Shown here: positions 21,837 through 32,750 of the stretch, in pieces
Numbering within the stretch: the first letter of the stretch is position 1
How the letters are laid out: each line of letters starts with the position of its first letter
DNA from: Leptobrachium leishanense
Lineage: Eukaryota > Chordata > Amphibia > Anura > Megophryidae
Assembly (NCBI GenBank): GCA_009667805.1
Contig: CM019075.1
Location: forward strand, 12,601,738 to 12,665,737
Direction: 5' to 3'
DNA: 64,000 nt
Notes under the pieces: generated by a model
Databases searched by the model: none
What the model saw: only the letters and a program-made list of their open reading frames with translations
Told to the model about the DNA's origin: nothing
Position numbers and translations under genes: made by a program

Positions 21837-22607
21837 TGGGAGGAATACGCTGCATCTTTGCGCCTGGGGCCCGTGAGTGAGCCGACAGTTTAGATGGAGG
21901 AAGTGCTAAGCGGCTTTGATCTGCTAACTACCCTTGTTTGGGCAGATGACTTGGCTCTCATTGAATATCCTTACCCACCCCTTCTGTGATGTGACCTTCT
22001 TTGTTCTATCCGGACTTGCTCCCTCCCATTCCCCCTCCCATCTTCCCTGTTCTTCTTCTTCTACTTCTATGACCTGTTCCTTTTTCTCTGCTCCGCTGTC
22101 TTTTTTCACCTCTCAATACCCCACCGATGCCCTTCCCTCGGATGTGACCCTGGTCATTACACAGATTGCCTTGGCGACGATCTGGTCCTCGTGGGGATCG
22201 TTACTGTTGAGCCCTATGGTCGAGGGGCTATTGTGAGGTCCTGGAGAAATGTTACTTACATCTGATGTATACCTTGATATTCCTTTTTGTTTGTTTTTCC
22301 TTTTCTGTATTGCTGTTTCCTTTAATAGAAAACTCTGAATTAAAAAAAAAAAACCTTTAATAAAACATATAAAAAATGCCAGAACACGTTTCAACTGTAC
22401 ACAATATGTTAGTGGCTTCCTCAGCAGCCAGCCTGTAACAGGTACATTGTGATCGCTACACCACTTCCATTTTGTCGTCTTCCTTTTGATGGTTGCATGA
22501 CAAGGACCATCCAAGCTTGTTTCAGTGATTTCCACCAGGACATTTATCAGCGCTATCAGATTTTTCCATTTTGTATATGAATAAAAATATGTTTAAAAAA
22601 ATAAATA

Positions 22608-22957
22608 AATAAAGAGACTTTTTACTGCAGGTTAAAATAATAAACAGTTTATTAGATACTGAATTAAAACGGGAATATTTTTAACATCGAAGCCAATGGG
22701 ATTCGCCTGAATAAACCTGCCGAATGAAACCACCAAACTTTTCTCTGCTGTTTGGTATTCTCTGAATAGATTAACCATTGCTTCTCTATGGGGAATCTCA
22801 CTGCCGTCGAATAGGCACTGTACGTGCAGGCAATTCGCCAAAATTTGGCGAACTGCCTGCTCTCTGAATAACTGAATGGCCCCGAAATGTCACCGTATGG
22901 GAAATTCCCTGTTCGGTGCCATTTCCGGGCAAGATCGGCTCTCTTTGAATAACCCCT
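22608..22957. mobile_element. TA-MITE, copy 2, right part
   Basis: AATAAAGAGACTTTTTACTG, then CATCGAAGCCAATGGGATTC and CGCCTGAATAAACCTGCCG continue the MITE split by the LINE at 14174-22607. The right end, CTCTTTGAATAACCCCTACA, is close to the family terminus. The uninterrupted GGGATTCGCC here shows the empty target of the hAT-like insertion at 1544. Confidence 0.8.
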
Positions 22958-24674
22958 ACAGTCTGTCAACATGGGCCCCTCTTCCTCTATGTAAACGAAA
23001 GATAAAACAACAATGATGTAAAACGGACACATTTCAAATATATTTATGTGGTGGGCACCCACTATTATTTTACATACTGATGCACTGATATGAATCTAAT
23101 TTTCTCAGTCAGCAAAGAAAGAAATTTTCCCAGAACAGAAACTCTAATGTTTTGTACAGTAACCTTCTTCTTCCCTTTTTTTTTTTTGGAGTAACTGTAA
23201 CTAAAGGAAGGCGATTGTTCATCTGTGTGAGAAGATAAATTCACAACAAGTTGGCTTTGTTTACACACGTCTCCAGCAATGTATCAGTGTGTGGACATGA
23301 ATTTGTTAAACAAAAAAGAAAATATGTCACAGACATCTGTCTCCGAAAGTGGTGGGATATGTCAGTCCCGCTACATCCAAGTCTTTCTTCGTGGTCTGTA
23401 GGCCACTGATCTCACCGTCGAGCTGTGTGTCATTACCTGGTTTCTTAGTGAGTCACCCTGCAGATGGTCCTCTAATATTTATACCGTTACCACCACAAAC
23501 TGCGCGTAAGCCTGAAGTATTTTTGAACTCAGACAATAGGGTTTCTTTTTTTAAACTCCAAAGCTTCCATTGTTTTCAGATTTGACGAGAACACCTAACA
23601 GTTGACCTGTGAAACGTCCTGTTGATGGAGGGGATGGAAACACTAGAAAAGACCGCTTATCTCTAAAATAAATTTTTAGCCTGGTCCGATAAAGAACGTG
23701 TCCCTAATTGCCTGCAAATAATCCCTTCGTCTCGCGCATAACCCCGAGGATGAGGCTGAGAAATGGGAACAGGCCTTTGGTGGGCCTTTTGTGGCTTTGG
23801 ATGTATACAAAGGCAAATCCCTTTTGCAAACGGACTGTTTGTTTTCCTCCCTCAAGTCCATCTGTCTTTCATCTTCTGGACAGACATCCCTCTAATCCCC
23901 CCCCCCAGAAAGTTTGGGGAGGAAAGGGGGGTGTCTTGAGGTCTTGCAGCTGGAAAGGAAAAAAAAACACATTCAAAGCATACGCAGTAATGAGGGAGGG
24001 AGTCAAAATATGGTGGAGATGCCTCTGTCCTCTGGTTCCTTCACCCACGCTGATGAGCAGAGGGATCCAAGCGATAGTGTCTTGGGCTTTTGAGAAAGAC
24101 CCTTCTCATTAATCAAGACTTGCCAGGGATCTTTTGCAAGTTCCCATGACTCAAAGTTTGATTTAGGACCCTCAAGTGGTCAAATATGTGGCAGGAAAGA
24201 GGTGAGATGAGTTCTGTTAAATGTACGAGTCATGGATGCCTTCAGATGTATGAAAGTATGTTTAAACAGAGACACAATGTGTACATTCATGATTTTACAA
24301 CATTGGCTAAAGTCAGCAGAGCCGTTTTTAAGTTGTGTACACAAAAAATGTTTAACATGTAGCCTAAATCTCTTATTTTTGAGAAAACCAAGGAAATTCA
24401 GCGCAAGATAAGGGATGTTCAGCTCTATATTATAGGGGAGTAAGGTATGCGGAAACATGTATGAGAAGAAATGGAAATAGAAGCATTTTATTTACCTGAA
24501 TTTACGGATTATTCAGAATGAGGAGCCATGTGGTCTCTTTACAGTTTAAGCTGCAAAACCAAAAAACGTAACATAAAAAAAAAAATCACTTCTTCTTTAA
24601 ATAGCTTATTTTGCCTCTCTATATTCCGTCCAGAAAGCGCTACTACGTGTACGATACATCTTGGACTTCGTGTT
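22958..24674. other. unassigned sequence
   Basis: No gene or known repeat is recognised in this roughly 1.7-kb stretch. Short frames (for example 92 residues at 24180-24458, minus) have no motif. It is interrupted at 24675-24679 (TCCGT) by the Ty3/gypsy element. Confidence 0.4.
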
Positions 24675-24679
24675 TCCGT

Positions 24680-25220
24680 TGTCACGGTTCCCAGATCCCA
24701 CCACGCAGTACTTAACGCCCCACACTCCACAGAACCCAGAAGCTACCAACAGAGTAGCCGTGAAAGATCTAACTGTCTGGTCCTTAGAATTGGCCAGGTA
24801 AACTAGCTAGACAGATAGGGTTAACAACACGGGGAGTAGTCAGCCGAGCCAGAATCAGGAATACAGAGTTCAGAATGGTCAAATGGAATAGCCGGGTCGA
24901 TATCAGAGCAGTAGCGTAGTACAAGAAAATGGTCAACAGAAGGCAGAATAGTCAGAAACAAGCAGAGGTCAATAACGGGTTAATTCAATATAGCAGTCAG
25001 GTACAAGGAGCTCAGGTATGGATAACCATGATCTGGCAACTGCTGAGAATACACTGAGGGTTTTTAAAGACCTTCACCAGGCCACGCCCCCCCACTCAAG
25101 CCGCGCCTCTTGCAACCACCTCCCTGCCTGTCTCCATTTAAACCGGGCTTTGGTCAGCGAGCAGCATCAGACATGCTGCCCTCAAGCACACAGGTAGGGC
25201 TGGAAGCTCCCAACGTTACA
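24680..25220 (-). repeat. 3' LTR of the chromovirus
   Basis: 541 bp. On the minus strand it begins TGTAACGTTGGGAGC and ends GGAACCGTGACA. On the element's strand it lies downstream of pol, and pol's frame runs into it, stopping at 25154. Confidence 0.95.
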
Positions 25221-28200
25221 GTACCCCCCTCTCCACGGGAGGCCACCGGACGACCAGCAGGACGAGCGGCAGGACGACCACCAGGGCGATCGGGGTGCGA
25301 GGCATGGAACGCCCTGACCAACCTAGAGGCAGACATGTCGGAAGCTGGAATCCAGGACCGGTCCTCTGGACCATAACCCACCCAATCGACCAAGTACTGC
25401 AGAGTGCCCCTGCACAGCCTAGAATCCAAAACCCTCCTAACCTCATACTCAGATTCACCATCAACCTGAATAGGTGGAGGAGGAGGAACGACCCGCGTGT
25501 ACCTGTTACACAACAATGGCTTCAGTAGGGAGGTGTGGAAGACGTTGTGCATGCGAAGATGTTTAGGAAGGGCAGGAGCATAAGCCACAGGATTAATGCA
25601 GCGAATGATCTTATATGGACCTATAAACCGAGGTGCCATTTTCATAGAAGGCACCCGCAACTTCACATTCCTAGCGGACAACCAAACTCTATCCCCCCAC
25701 GTTATAGGAGGGAGCTTGTAACCTATGCCTGTCAGCCTTGCGTTTCTGGACAGCAACATTGCGCTCCATATTTTCTCGAATCTGTCTCCAAATCTCTTGC
25801 AGTTGAGTGAGATGGTCATCGAGAGCCGGGATGGCCTGTTCAGTAAACTGAAGCGGTAGAGCCGGAGGGAAAAAAACATAGATGGCAGAAAAAGGAGAGT
25901 GGCCAGTGGTCTCGTTAACGGCGTTATTACGTGCATACTCAGCCCAGGGCAACAACTCCGACCAATTGTCTTGTTGTTGTGTGGTAAAGCAACGTATGTA
26001 CTGCTCGAGACCCTGATTTGCCCTCTCTGCTGCCCCATTGGTTTGTGGATGATATGCTGAAGAGAAGGCCAATCGCACCCCCATCTCTGCACAGAAAACC
26101 CTCCAGAAACGAGAGACGAACTGGGCTCCTCTGTCAGAGACTATTTCAGACGGAACCCCATGTATTCGTACAATCTCTCTAGCAAATACAACCGCCAGTT
26201 CTTTGGCTGTAGGAAGCTTAGGTAGAGGGACAAAATGAGCCATTTTGGAGAAGCGGTCTACAACTGTCAGAACCACAGTATAAACCCTTGGACTTCGGCA
26301 AGTCCACAATAAAATCCATAGATAGATGAGACCAAGGCCTCTTAGGCATGGGTAAAGGCTGCAATAGACCGACAGGCAAGGATTTACTGGTTTTGCTTCT
26401 GGCACAGACTTGACAAGCCAAAACAAACAGACGTACGTCCTGTCGCATGGTGGGCCACCAGAACTGTCTGGAGATACTGGTAAGAGTCTTAGTAATACCA
26501 GGATGACCTGCTGGTTTAGAATCATGAAACATTATGAGTAATTCTTGTCTTTCCTTTTCAGGTACAAACAACATATCTGGAGGCTTGTCAGGTGGAGCCC
26601 CTACTTGAACTGCCTGGAGGCGTTCCAGGAAAGGCGAGGAGACAGACAAGACTGTGGAAGCCACAATACGTTCAGGAGGAACTATAGGATTGTGGTCTTG
26701 TGTATTAGATTCATACGGGTCATATTGACGAGATAAGGCATCAGCCTTTACATTGCGGTCACCTGGTCTGTAAGTCAATACAAAATTAAACCGAGACAGT
26801 AGCAATGACCACCTGGCCTGTCTCGCGTTCAAACGTTTGGCATCCCCGATGTACGTAAGGTTCTTATGATCAGTAATTATCAATAAAGGGTCAAGAGTAC
26901 CTTCCAACAAATGTCTCCACTCTGAGAGGGCAGACACAATAGCAAGCAATTCTCTGTTACCGATATCATAATTGCGTTCTGCTGGTGATAATTTTCTTGA
27001 AAAAAACCCACAAGGATGTAGAGGTTTTCCTGGAGACTCTCTTTGAGACAGGACAGCCCCAATGCCTATCTCGGAAGCATCAACCTCAAGAACAAACGGA
27101 ATCCTGGGATCAGGATGCCGTAACACGGGAGCGGAAGTGAAAGCTTGTTTGAGGGCTTCGAATGCTTGTTTGGATTGAGAAGACCAGATCTGGTTCTTCA
27201 GACCTTTACGTGTCATATTAATGATAGGGGAGGCTACAGCGGAATAATTCTTGATAAATCTCCTATAATAGTTGGAAAACCCCAGAAACCTCTGTATGGC
27301 CTTGAGACCTTGAGGGAGAGGCCATTCTGAGATGGCCGTGAGTTTAGAAGGATCCATCTCAAAACCTTCTGGAGTGATAATATACCCAAGTAATTTCACA
27401 GTAGTTATGTCAAATAAACACTTCTCTAGTTTGCAATAAAGACCATTGTCCAGTAATTTTGCTAATACCTGTCTGACATGTGCATGGTGGGTTTTCAGAT
27501 CGGGAGAGTAAATCAATATATCGTCTAGGTATACTATAACAAAGGTTTGTAAGAAATCTCTGAGCACATCATTAATAAAATCCTGGAATACCGCTGGAGC
27601 ATTACAAAGACCGAAAGGCATGACCAAGTATTCATAATGCCCACTCCTGGTGTTAAATGCTGTTTTCCACTCATGCCCCTCTTTTATACGTATCAGGTTG
27701 TAAGCTCCTCTTAAATCAAGTTTTGTGTATACTGCTGACCCCCTTAACCTGTCGAACAGTTCTGATATGAGAGGGATAGGGTACACGTTCTTAATGGTGA
27801 TCTTGTTAAGCCCCCTATAATCGATACACGGGCGTAAATCTCCCTCTTTTTTAGACACAAAAAAGAACCCAGCCCCTGCTGGAGAAGAGGAACGTCGGAT
27901 AAAACCTCTCTCCAAATTCTCCTTTATGTACTCTTCCATAATTTGGTTCTCCTTTATGGAAAGAGGATATACTTTGCCTCGAGGAGGCATGGTACCAGGA
28001 TGAATATCAATGGCACAATCATATGGTCTATGTGGAGGCAGTTTCTCTGCCTCTCTTTTATCAAATACAGCCCTGAGGTCGGCGTATTGGTCAGGAACCT
28101 CTGTAGACAATGGAGGAGCTGTGGGTGTGTTCAGGGCACCGACATGCTGAATGGGTATTAAACAAGTCCCAAAACAAGCAGGACTCCAAGACAGTATCTC

Positions 28201-28578
28201 TCCCTTAGCCCAATCAATAACAGGATTGTGTTTCACCAACCAAGGGAAACCAAGTACAACAGGATTGGAAGGTGAATGGATAACTTGAAATATGATTTCT
28301 TCTTTATGCAAGAGACCAGTGGTAAGAACCACTGTAACCGTATCGTGAGTAATCCTAGGGCAGGATAACGGTCTGCCGTCTATGGCTTCGACGGCTAAGG
28401 GTGTCTCTCTTACAACCAGAGGTAGAGAAATGGAAGAAGCGTAGTTAACATCGATAAAGTTGCCAGCAGCCCCAGAATCCAAAAAAGCGGTAGTCTGTGT
28501 GGTCTTGGTCTCCCAAGCCAAGGATACTGGTAACATAAGTTTAGTGTCTTTGACAGGAGACATGCACGTCACACCCAA
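25154..28578 (-). pseudogene. chromovirus pol (PR-RT-RNaseH-IN-chromodomain), frameshifted
   Basis: In order on the minus strand: aspartic protease AFLDSGAAGNFID (about 28485); RT with LRPCIDYRGLN, LDLRGAYNLIR, MPFGLCNAPA and the catalytic YLDDILIYS (about 27510); RNase H with LEVDASEIGIGAVLSQ and TDHKNL; integrase zinc-binding H..H..C..C (HDSKPAGHPG, ACQVC); IN core D (MDFIVDLP), D (VSDRGAQFVS) and E (NGAAERANQ); a GPY/F-like motif (FIGPYKIIR); and a C-terminal chromodomain (YEVRRVLDSR, YLVDWVGYGPEDRSWIPA). A frame break near 26285 falls just after the first IN catalytic Asp, and another near 25720 falls before the GPY/F region. The chromodomain in this class is thought to guide integration to modified histones. 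All catalytic residues are visible, but in three separate frames. Confidence 0.93.
25221..25235 (-). promoter_or_regulatory. polypurine tract of the chromovirus
   Basis: On the minus strand GAGAGGGGGGTAC lies immediately before the 3' LTR, the expected position of the plus-strand DNA primer. Confidence 0.8.
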
Positions 28579-29530
28579 GGCCTGTCTCCTCAGCTGCCTT
28601 AGGTGCGGTAGTTTTCCGGCTTATCATGCATCTTAGGACGATTAGGACATTGAAATCGTACATGTCCCCCAAACCACAATACAGGCACAATCCCTCACGA
28701 AAACGCCTTGTTCTCTCTTCCTCTGTAAGCCTAGTACGGCCTAGTTGCATAGGCTCAGAGGGAGGAGATAACTCTCTTGGTGGTGCCTGAAAGACAGGGG
28801 CCAACCTAGGTAACGGTTTCTTGGGTTTCTCTCTTGGAGTCCTTCTGTCCCTTATCTGATTATCCAGATCTATACAATAATCAATGAGTTCACACAATAC
28901 CTCAGGTAGTTTACGTGGAGCCAATTCATGCATCAATGACTCTGATAACCCCTCCATAAAAGCCAGAACCAGTGTCTCATTTGTCCAGTTCACATCAGAG
29001 ATCAAGGTTTTAAATTCTATGGCATAATCAGAAACAGTCCTGTTCCCTTGACGTATGCGGAACAAGGATTTGCCAGCTACCGTGGCCTTTCTGGTAGGAT
29101 TAAATGTACGTTGTAACTCGGCTATGAATTCTTTATAATCCCGTATGATAGGCTTCTCTGCCTCCCATAACGGAGTCGCCCATGTCAATGCTCTGCCAGA
29201 CAGGTGATTAATAATGAACCCCACTTTGGCAATGTCAGAGAAAAACATCTGTGGATTTAATTTAAAATGAATAGCCACATGGACCAAAAATCCCCGGCAC
29301 TCTGAGGGAGTACCGTCAAACCTCATAGGAGCGGTCATGTGTACCTGGGATGTCTGAACGACAGGGGACACAGGTATATCAAGCGGGGGTGCAACCCCAG
29401 CTGGTTCCAGGTGAGCCGTACGAGTCAGGATAGTTTGTAAGGCAATAGCAAACTGATCCATCCTATGATCCTGCTCATCCTGTCTGGATACAAAGTTAGC
29501 CAAGTGCTGTGTTAAGTCTGCGGGATCCAT
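28541..29530 (-). pseudogene. chromovirus gag, frame break in the zinc knuckle
   Basis: ATG at 29530 starts MDPADLTQHLANFVSRQ, 17 bp inside the 5' LTR boundary. The central part has the Ty3-type capsid pattern (PMRFDGTPSECRGFLVH, GRALTWATPLWE, LFRIRQGNRTVSDYAIEFK). The C-terminus has a basic/proline region and a single CCHC knuckle beginning CLYCG. A one-base loss in the run of G's (about 28680) shifts the frame inside the knuckle. In the alternative frame the knuckle completes and stops at TAA before pol opens. Gag forms the particle and packages RNA. The homopolymer context means assembly error is possible. Confidence 0.85.
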
Positions 29531-29546
29531 AGTGGCCAGATCGTAA

Positions 29547-30092
29547 TGTCACGGTTCCCAGATCCCACCACGCAGTACTTAACGCCCCACACTCCACAGA
29601 ACCCAGAAGCTACCAACAGAGTAGCCGTGAAAGATCTAACTGTCTGGTCCTTAAAATTGGCCAGGTAAACTAGCTAGACAGATAGGGTTAACAACACAGG
29701 GAGTAGTCAGCCGAGCCAGAATCAGGAATACAGAGTTCAGAATGGTCAAATGGAATAGCCGGGTCGATATCAGAGCAGTAGCGTAGTACAAGAAAATGGT
29801 CTAGGGCAACAGAAGGCAGAATAGTCAGAAACAAGCAGAGGTCAATAACGGGTTAATTCAATATAGCAGTCAGGTACAAGGAGCTCAGGTATGGATAACC
29901 ACGATCTGGCAACTGCTGAGAATACACTGAGGGTTTTTAAAGACCTTCGCCAGGCCACGCCCCCCACTCAAGCCGCGCCTCTTGCAACCACCTCCCTGCC
30001 TGTCTCCATTTAAACCGGGCTTTGGTCAGCGAGCAGCATCAGACATGCTGCCCTCAAGCACACAGGTAGGGCTGGAAGCTCCCAACGTTACA
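29547..30092 (-). repeat. 5' LTR of the chromovirus
   Basis: 546 bp, nearly identical to the 3' LTR. Differences include a six-base insertion (near 29800) and single substitutions. It carries the element's promoter by position. The adjacent inner sequence (TTACGATCTGGCCACTATGG on the minus strand) is where a primer site should lie, but I cannot match it to a tRNA. Confidence 0.95.
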
Positions 30093-30487
30093 TCCGTGAA
30101 GGGAAAACAGCTCTCAAAACGTTTCAAATAATTTCATCACATCACTGGTCATGTCTGATGTGCTGAAACCTTAAGTGCATGTTCTAGAGCCCATTTGCCT
30201 AAAAATTTGGGGCCCTATTCCATAGTTGCCAGTAAAATGGAGATGGGAAGTGATAAAATCTGTGCCTGCAGGAACTAGCCCTGGAACAAAAAGCATGGCT
30301 GTCCGATACCAGCGGCGGAGCTGCGTACCACGGTGAGCAGTGGCGGAAGTACCAGGGTCGCAGCGTTCGCAGTTGCGACCGGGCCCTGGCATTCCGCCAC
30401 TGGAGGGGGGGCCCGGCGCCGGCCGCCAGATTCCGGCAATCAGCGCCAGAATCTGGGAGCCGCGCGCTGGCTGTCCCTCTCCCTGCG

Positions 30488-30629
30488 AGCGGCCGCTGAC
30501 ATGCAGCTTGGCCGCTCACGTGGGATAGGAACCACCTGACCACCACATGAGATCCTCTCGCGAGACCTCTGCGTTGATCAGGTGGTTTCCGGTGAGCGGC
30601 CAAGACGCATGCTTCCAGCGGCCGCTCGC
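30488..30629. repeat. long hairpin of element B
   Basis: Positions 30488-30539 and 30578-30629 are imperfect inverted repeats (GAGCGGCCGCTGACATGCAG on the left; CATGCTTCCAGCGGCCGCTC on the right; ACCACCTGA/TCAGGTGGT innermost) with a loop of about 38 bp. Innermost ACCACCTGA also occurs in the hairpin of element C. Confidence 0.8.
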
Positions 30630-30689
30630 CAAGGAGAAGAGCAGAACGCCGGCGGAGCCTGCCCTGGGGCCAGCAAAGGTAAGAGCTGG

Positions 30690-31345
30690 GAGACCCAAAT
30701 ACCCATGAGAGCTGGGGGACCCAAATACCCATGAGCTGGGGGCCAATATATACCCATGAGCTGGGGGCCCTATATATACCCATGAGCTGGGGGCCAATAT
30801 ATACCCATGAGCTGGGGGGCCCTATATATACCCATGAGCTGGGGGCCCTATATACCCATGAGCTGGGGGCCAATATATACCCATGAGCTGGGGGGCCCTA
30901 TATATACCCATGAGCTGGGGGCCCTATATATACCCATGAGCTGGGGGGCCCAATATATACCCATAAGCTTGGGGCCCTATATATACCCATGAGCTGGGGG
31001 GCCCTATATATACCCATGAGCTGGGGGCCCTATATATACCCATGAGCTGGGGGCCTATATACCCATGAGCTGGGGGCCTATATACCCATGAGCTGGGGGC
31101 CTATATACCCATGAGCTGGGGGCCAATATATACCCATGAGAGCTGGGGGGCCCTATATATATCCATGAGAGCTGGGGTGCCCTATATATATCCATGAGAG
31201 CTGGGGGCCCTATATATACCCATGAGAGCTGGGGGGCCCTATATATATCCATGTGAGCTGGAGGCCAATATATATCCATGAGAGCTGGGGGCCCTATATA
31301 TATCCATGTGAGCTGGGGGGCAATATATATCCATGTGAGCTGGGG
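30690..31345 (-). repeat. minisatellite of element B
   Basis: About 26 units of 20-29 bp. On the minus strand the unit is CCCATGGGTATATATAGGGC or CATGGATATATATAGGGCCC, followed by CCCCAGCTC. The same CAT-GG-TATAT-CCCCAGCTC skeleton occurs in elements A and C. Frames across it are artefacts. Confidence 0.9.
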
Positions 31346-32144
31346 GCAATACTATCTTTGTTTTATTTTGCAGTGAAAAATAAGTAAAAATACATAGATC
31401 TTTTTTTGGGGGGGGCCCTTCGTGGATTCTTGCACCGGGGCCCTCAGGTTTCTAGTTACGTCACTGACGGTGAGTATCGGCTCCTGGAGTCCTGCGTGTC
31501 CAAGCCGCAATCTCTGTATGAGCTCGCTCTCGCAGCACTGTGGATGAATCGTGGAGGGAGTCTAGAACTAATGGTTTCCAGTCTCAGTCAACTCCCGGTG
31601 AGTGGAAGCCGGCGGATCGCTCCGCCCTCTCCCCTGCGGGATGAGAAGGGAGTATTTTTTTGGGAGGATTAGGACTGTATTAAGTGATTTTGCAAATGCA
31701 AAATCACTTAACACCAGCTTCGAGGAGACGGTATTTCTCTGTGAAATTTCATTCGTAAATCCAAATTAGTTTCTCCTATACTAAGTATAAGATATGTTAA
31801 TTTACAGTAACCTCACGTAGTGACGTGACAGGAAGTACAAAACTCAAGCCGCAAGACCAATTTATGGCATGAGTGGAATAGCGATTCTCTGTGATAAGAT
31901 AACTGCAGGAGATGTTATGTGTGACATTATGTGTAAATGTCTCCTGTAGTTATGTTACCATCATGTGTGGAATAGGGCCCTTGGTTTGGAATAAGCAAAA
32001 CCCTTTTGCATTGCTCCAGAATCAGACCAGATCAAGTATACTCAATATCGGATCACCTGCAGGTGATCGAGTATATTCGAATTGTAATGAAGGGGTTAAA
32101 TTGTCAAAGGTAATATGGTTTTCCAGTGATCCTGGGAAAACCTA

Positions 32145-32201
32145 TCATTGTCATCATTTATACAGCACCAACAGTTTCCACATCGCTTTATAACAAAGGG
32201 G
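32145..32201 (-). mobile_element. L2 LINE 3' tail (antisense), left part
   Basis: TCATCATTTATACAGCACCA, then ACAGTTTCCACATCGCTTTA is the reverse complement of the L2 terminus seen at 3885-3928. It is split by the LTR retrotransposon starting at 32202 and continues at 38247. Confidence 0.75.
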
Positions 32202-32728
32202 TGTTAGATTTTAATTTTATGTATGAATATAAATTTCCTGTGATTGAAATACGTACCATATTTCAATATGCATTAGTGTGAAAAGCCTGTTCTGATAGAA
32301 AGGGGGGTCACAGCCCATTTTAAGTGTCAATTCTGTATGTAGACAGTCTTTTCTTACACAGGATGTTAGCCTGCGGAATTTAGCCACATTTCCTGTAAAG
32401 TCTTTGTTATATGAAGTATAGAAATGTATCTGCTCTGATTGGCTGTTATATCACATTCCTATGTGGGGTGGATAGGAACCTATTTTCTACAACAAATGTT
32501 TCTATTGGATGTTGAAATAATAAACTGGTCTGACTAACGACGAGATATTCAGACATGACCTGATGCTACATTTTGTGTGTGACTGATTTTGGTGTCTCCG
32601 CCATGGCGTAGCGCAGCGTCTTGCTTTATTTTGATATATAAGAAAGAAATGATAGACTTTTTGGGATTACATATATGGTAATTTTAATAGGAAAATTGTT
32701 TTTGTTTGTTTATGGTTATAATTTAACA
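32202..32728 (+). repeat. 5' LTR of the non-coding LTR element
   Basis: 527 bp. It has GATATATAAGAAAG near 32633 and the same sequence order as the 3' LTR. It differs from that LTR by an extra GCGCA-type five bases near 32612 and scattered substitutions. Confidence 0.9.
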
Positions 32729-32730
32729 GT

Positions 32731-32750
32731 TGGTGTCAGAAATGAGATCT
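32731..32750 (+). promoter_or_regulatory. primer-binding site, tRNA-Leu type
   Basis: TGGTGTCAGAAATGAGAT begins two bases after the 5' LTR. It matches the complement of a vertebrate tRNA-Leu 3' end (TGGTGTCAGGAGTGGGAT) at 15 of 18 positions; that tRNA sequence is from general knowledge. Confidence 0.75.

Larger units (their letters stand above)
15344..22350 (+). mobile_element. full-length Tx1/L1-like LINE (inactive)
   Basis: A 7.0-kb non-LTR retrotransposon. The TSD is AAAACTTTAATAA (15331-15343) matched by AAACCTTTAATAA (about 22351-22363), with the A-tail just before. The 5' end begins GGGGGGTGTGTCCTGACC, similar to the G-rich starts of the other two LINEs here. Order: 5' UTR, ORF1, a roughly 1.6-kb spacer with repeats and a pyrimidine tract, ORF2 with EN, RT and CCHC, then 3' UTR. 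Both ORFs have frameshifts or stops. The long TSD, poly-A and ORF1 type place it in the L1/Tx1 group of LINEs. Confidence 0.9.
14873..22462. mobile_element. element bounded by ~30-bp inverted repeats
   Basis: ATGGTGTAGCGATCACAATG followed by TTCCTGTTA at about 14875-14904 is repeated in inverse at about 22434-22463 (TAACAGGTACATTGTGATCG, then CTACACCA). Between them lie about 430 bp on the left and 110 bp on the right of unassigned DNA flanking the full-length LINE. The right part carries ACACGTTTCAACTGTACACA. It behaves like a DNA transposon with terminal inverted repeats, but no clear TSD or transposase is seen, so its class is unknown. Confidence 0.5.
24680..30092 (-). mobile_element. Ty3/gypsy chromovirus, complete, minus strand
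   Basis: Two LTRs (24680-25220 and 29547-30092) flank gag and pol, with a perfect 5-bp TSD TCCGT at 24675-24679 and 30093-30097. By eye the LTRs differ by about five substitutions, a one-base and a six-base indel, so insertion is recent. The domain order PR-RT-RH-IN-chromodomain defines Ty3/gypsy chromoviruses. Three frame breaks disable the proteins: the gag zinc knuckle, the integrase core and the integrase C-terminal region. No envelope gene is present. It is a retrotransposon, not an intact virus. Confidence 0.95.
30338..31466 (-). mobile_element. hAT-like element B (minisatellite plus hairpin)
   Basis: Ends CAGTGGCGGAAGTACC and, read inward from the right, CAGTGACGTAACTAG. A perfect 8-bp TSD ACGGTGAG lies at 30330-30337 and 31467-31474, establishing hAT-type insertion. 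Read on the minus strand the order is end, GCCCCCCCC plus A-run (about 31405-31420), minisatellite (31345-30690), hairpin (30629-30488), end: the plan of elements A and C. Near the minus-strand 5' end, CGGTGCAAGAATCC resembles CGGGGCCAGCCAAGAATTG at the matching place in C. No coding capacity. Confidence 0.88.
30210..31980. mobile_element. TIR element with GGGCCCTATTCCA ends, host of element B
   Basis: GGGCCCTATTCCA (30210-30222) and TGGAATAGGGCCC (31968-31980) are perfect 13-bp inverted repeats, flanked by TTG on both sides (30207-30209, 31981-31983). A 3-bp TSD and GGGCC ends would suit a Harbinger-like element. The element's own DNA is about 640 bp, the rest being element B. No transposase is seen; the class is tentative. 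Confidence 0.6.

Noticed and set aside
30199..30873. 224-codon minus-strand frame with SSWVYIGP repeats
   Set aside because: It crosses the element B minisatellite and hairpin. It is repeat-driven with no domain.
31460..31480. ACGGTGAGTAT as a splice donor of a host exon
   Set aside because: ACGGTGAG is the 8-bp TSD of element B. The flanking sequence belongs to a TIR element and no exon frame is supported.
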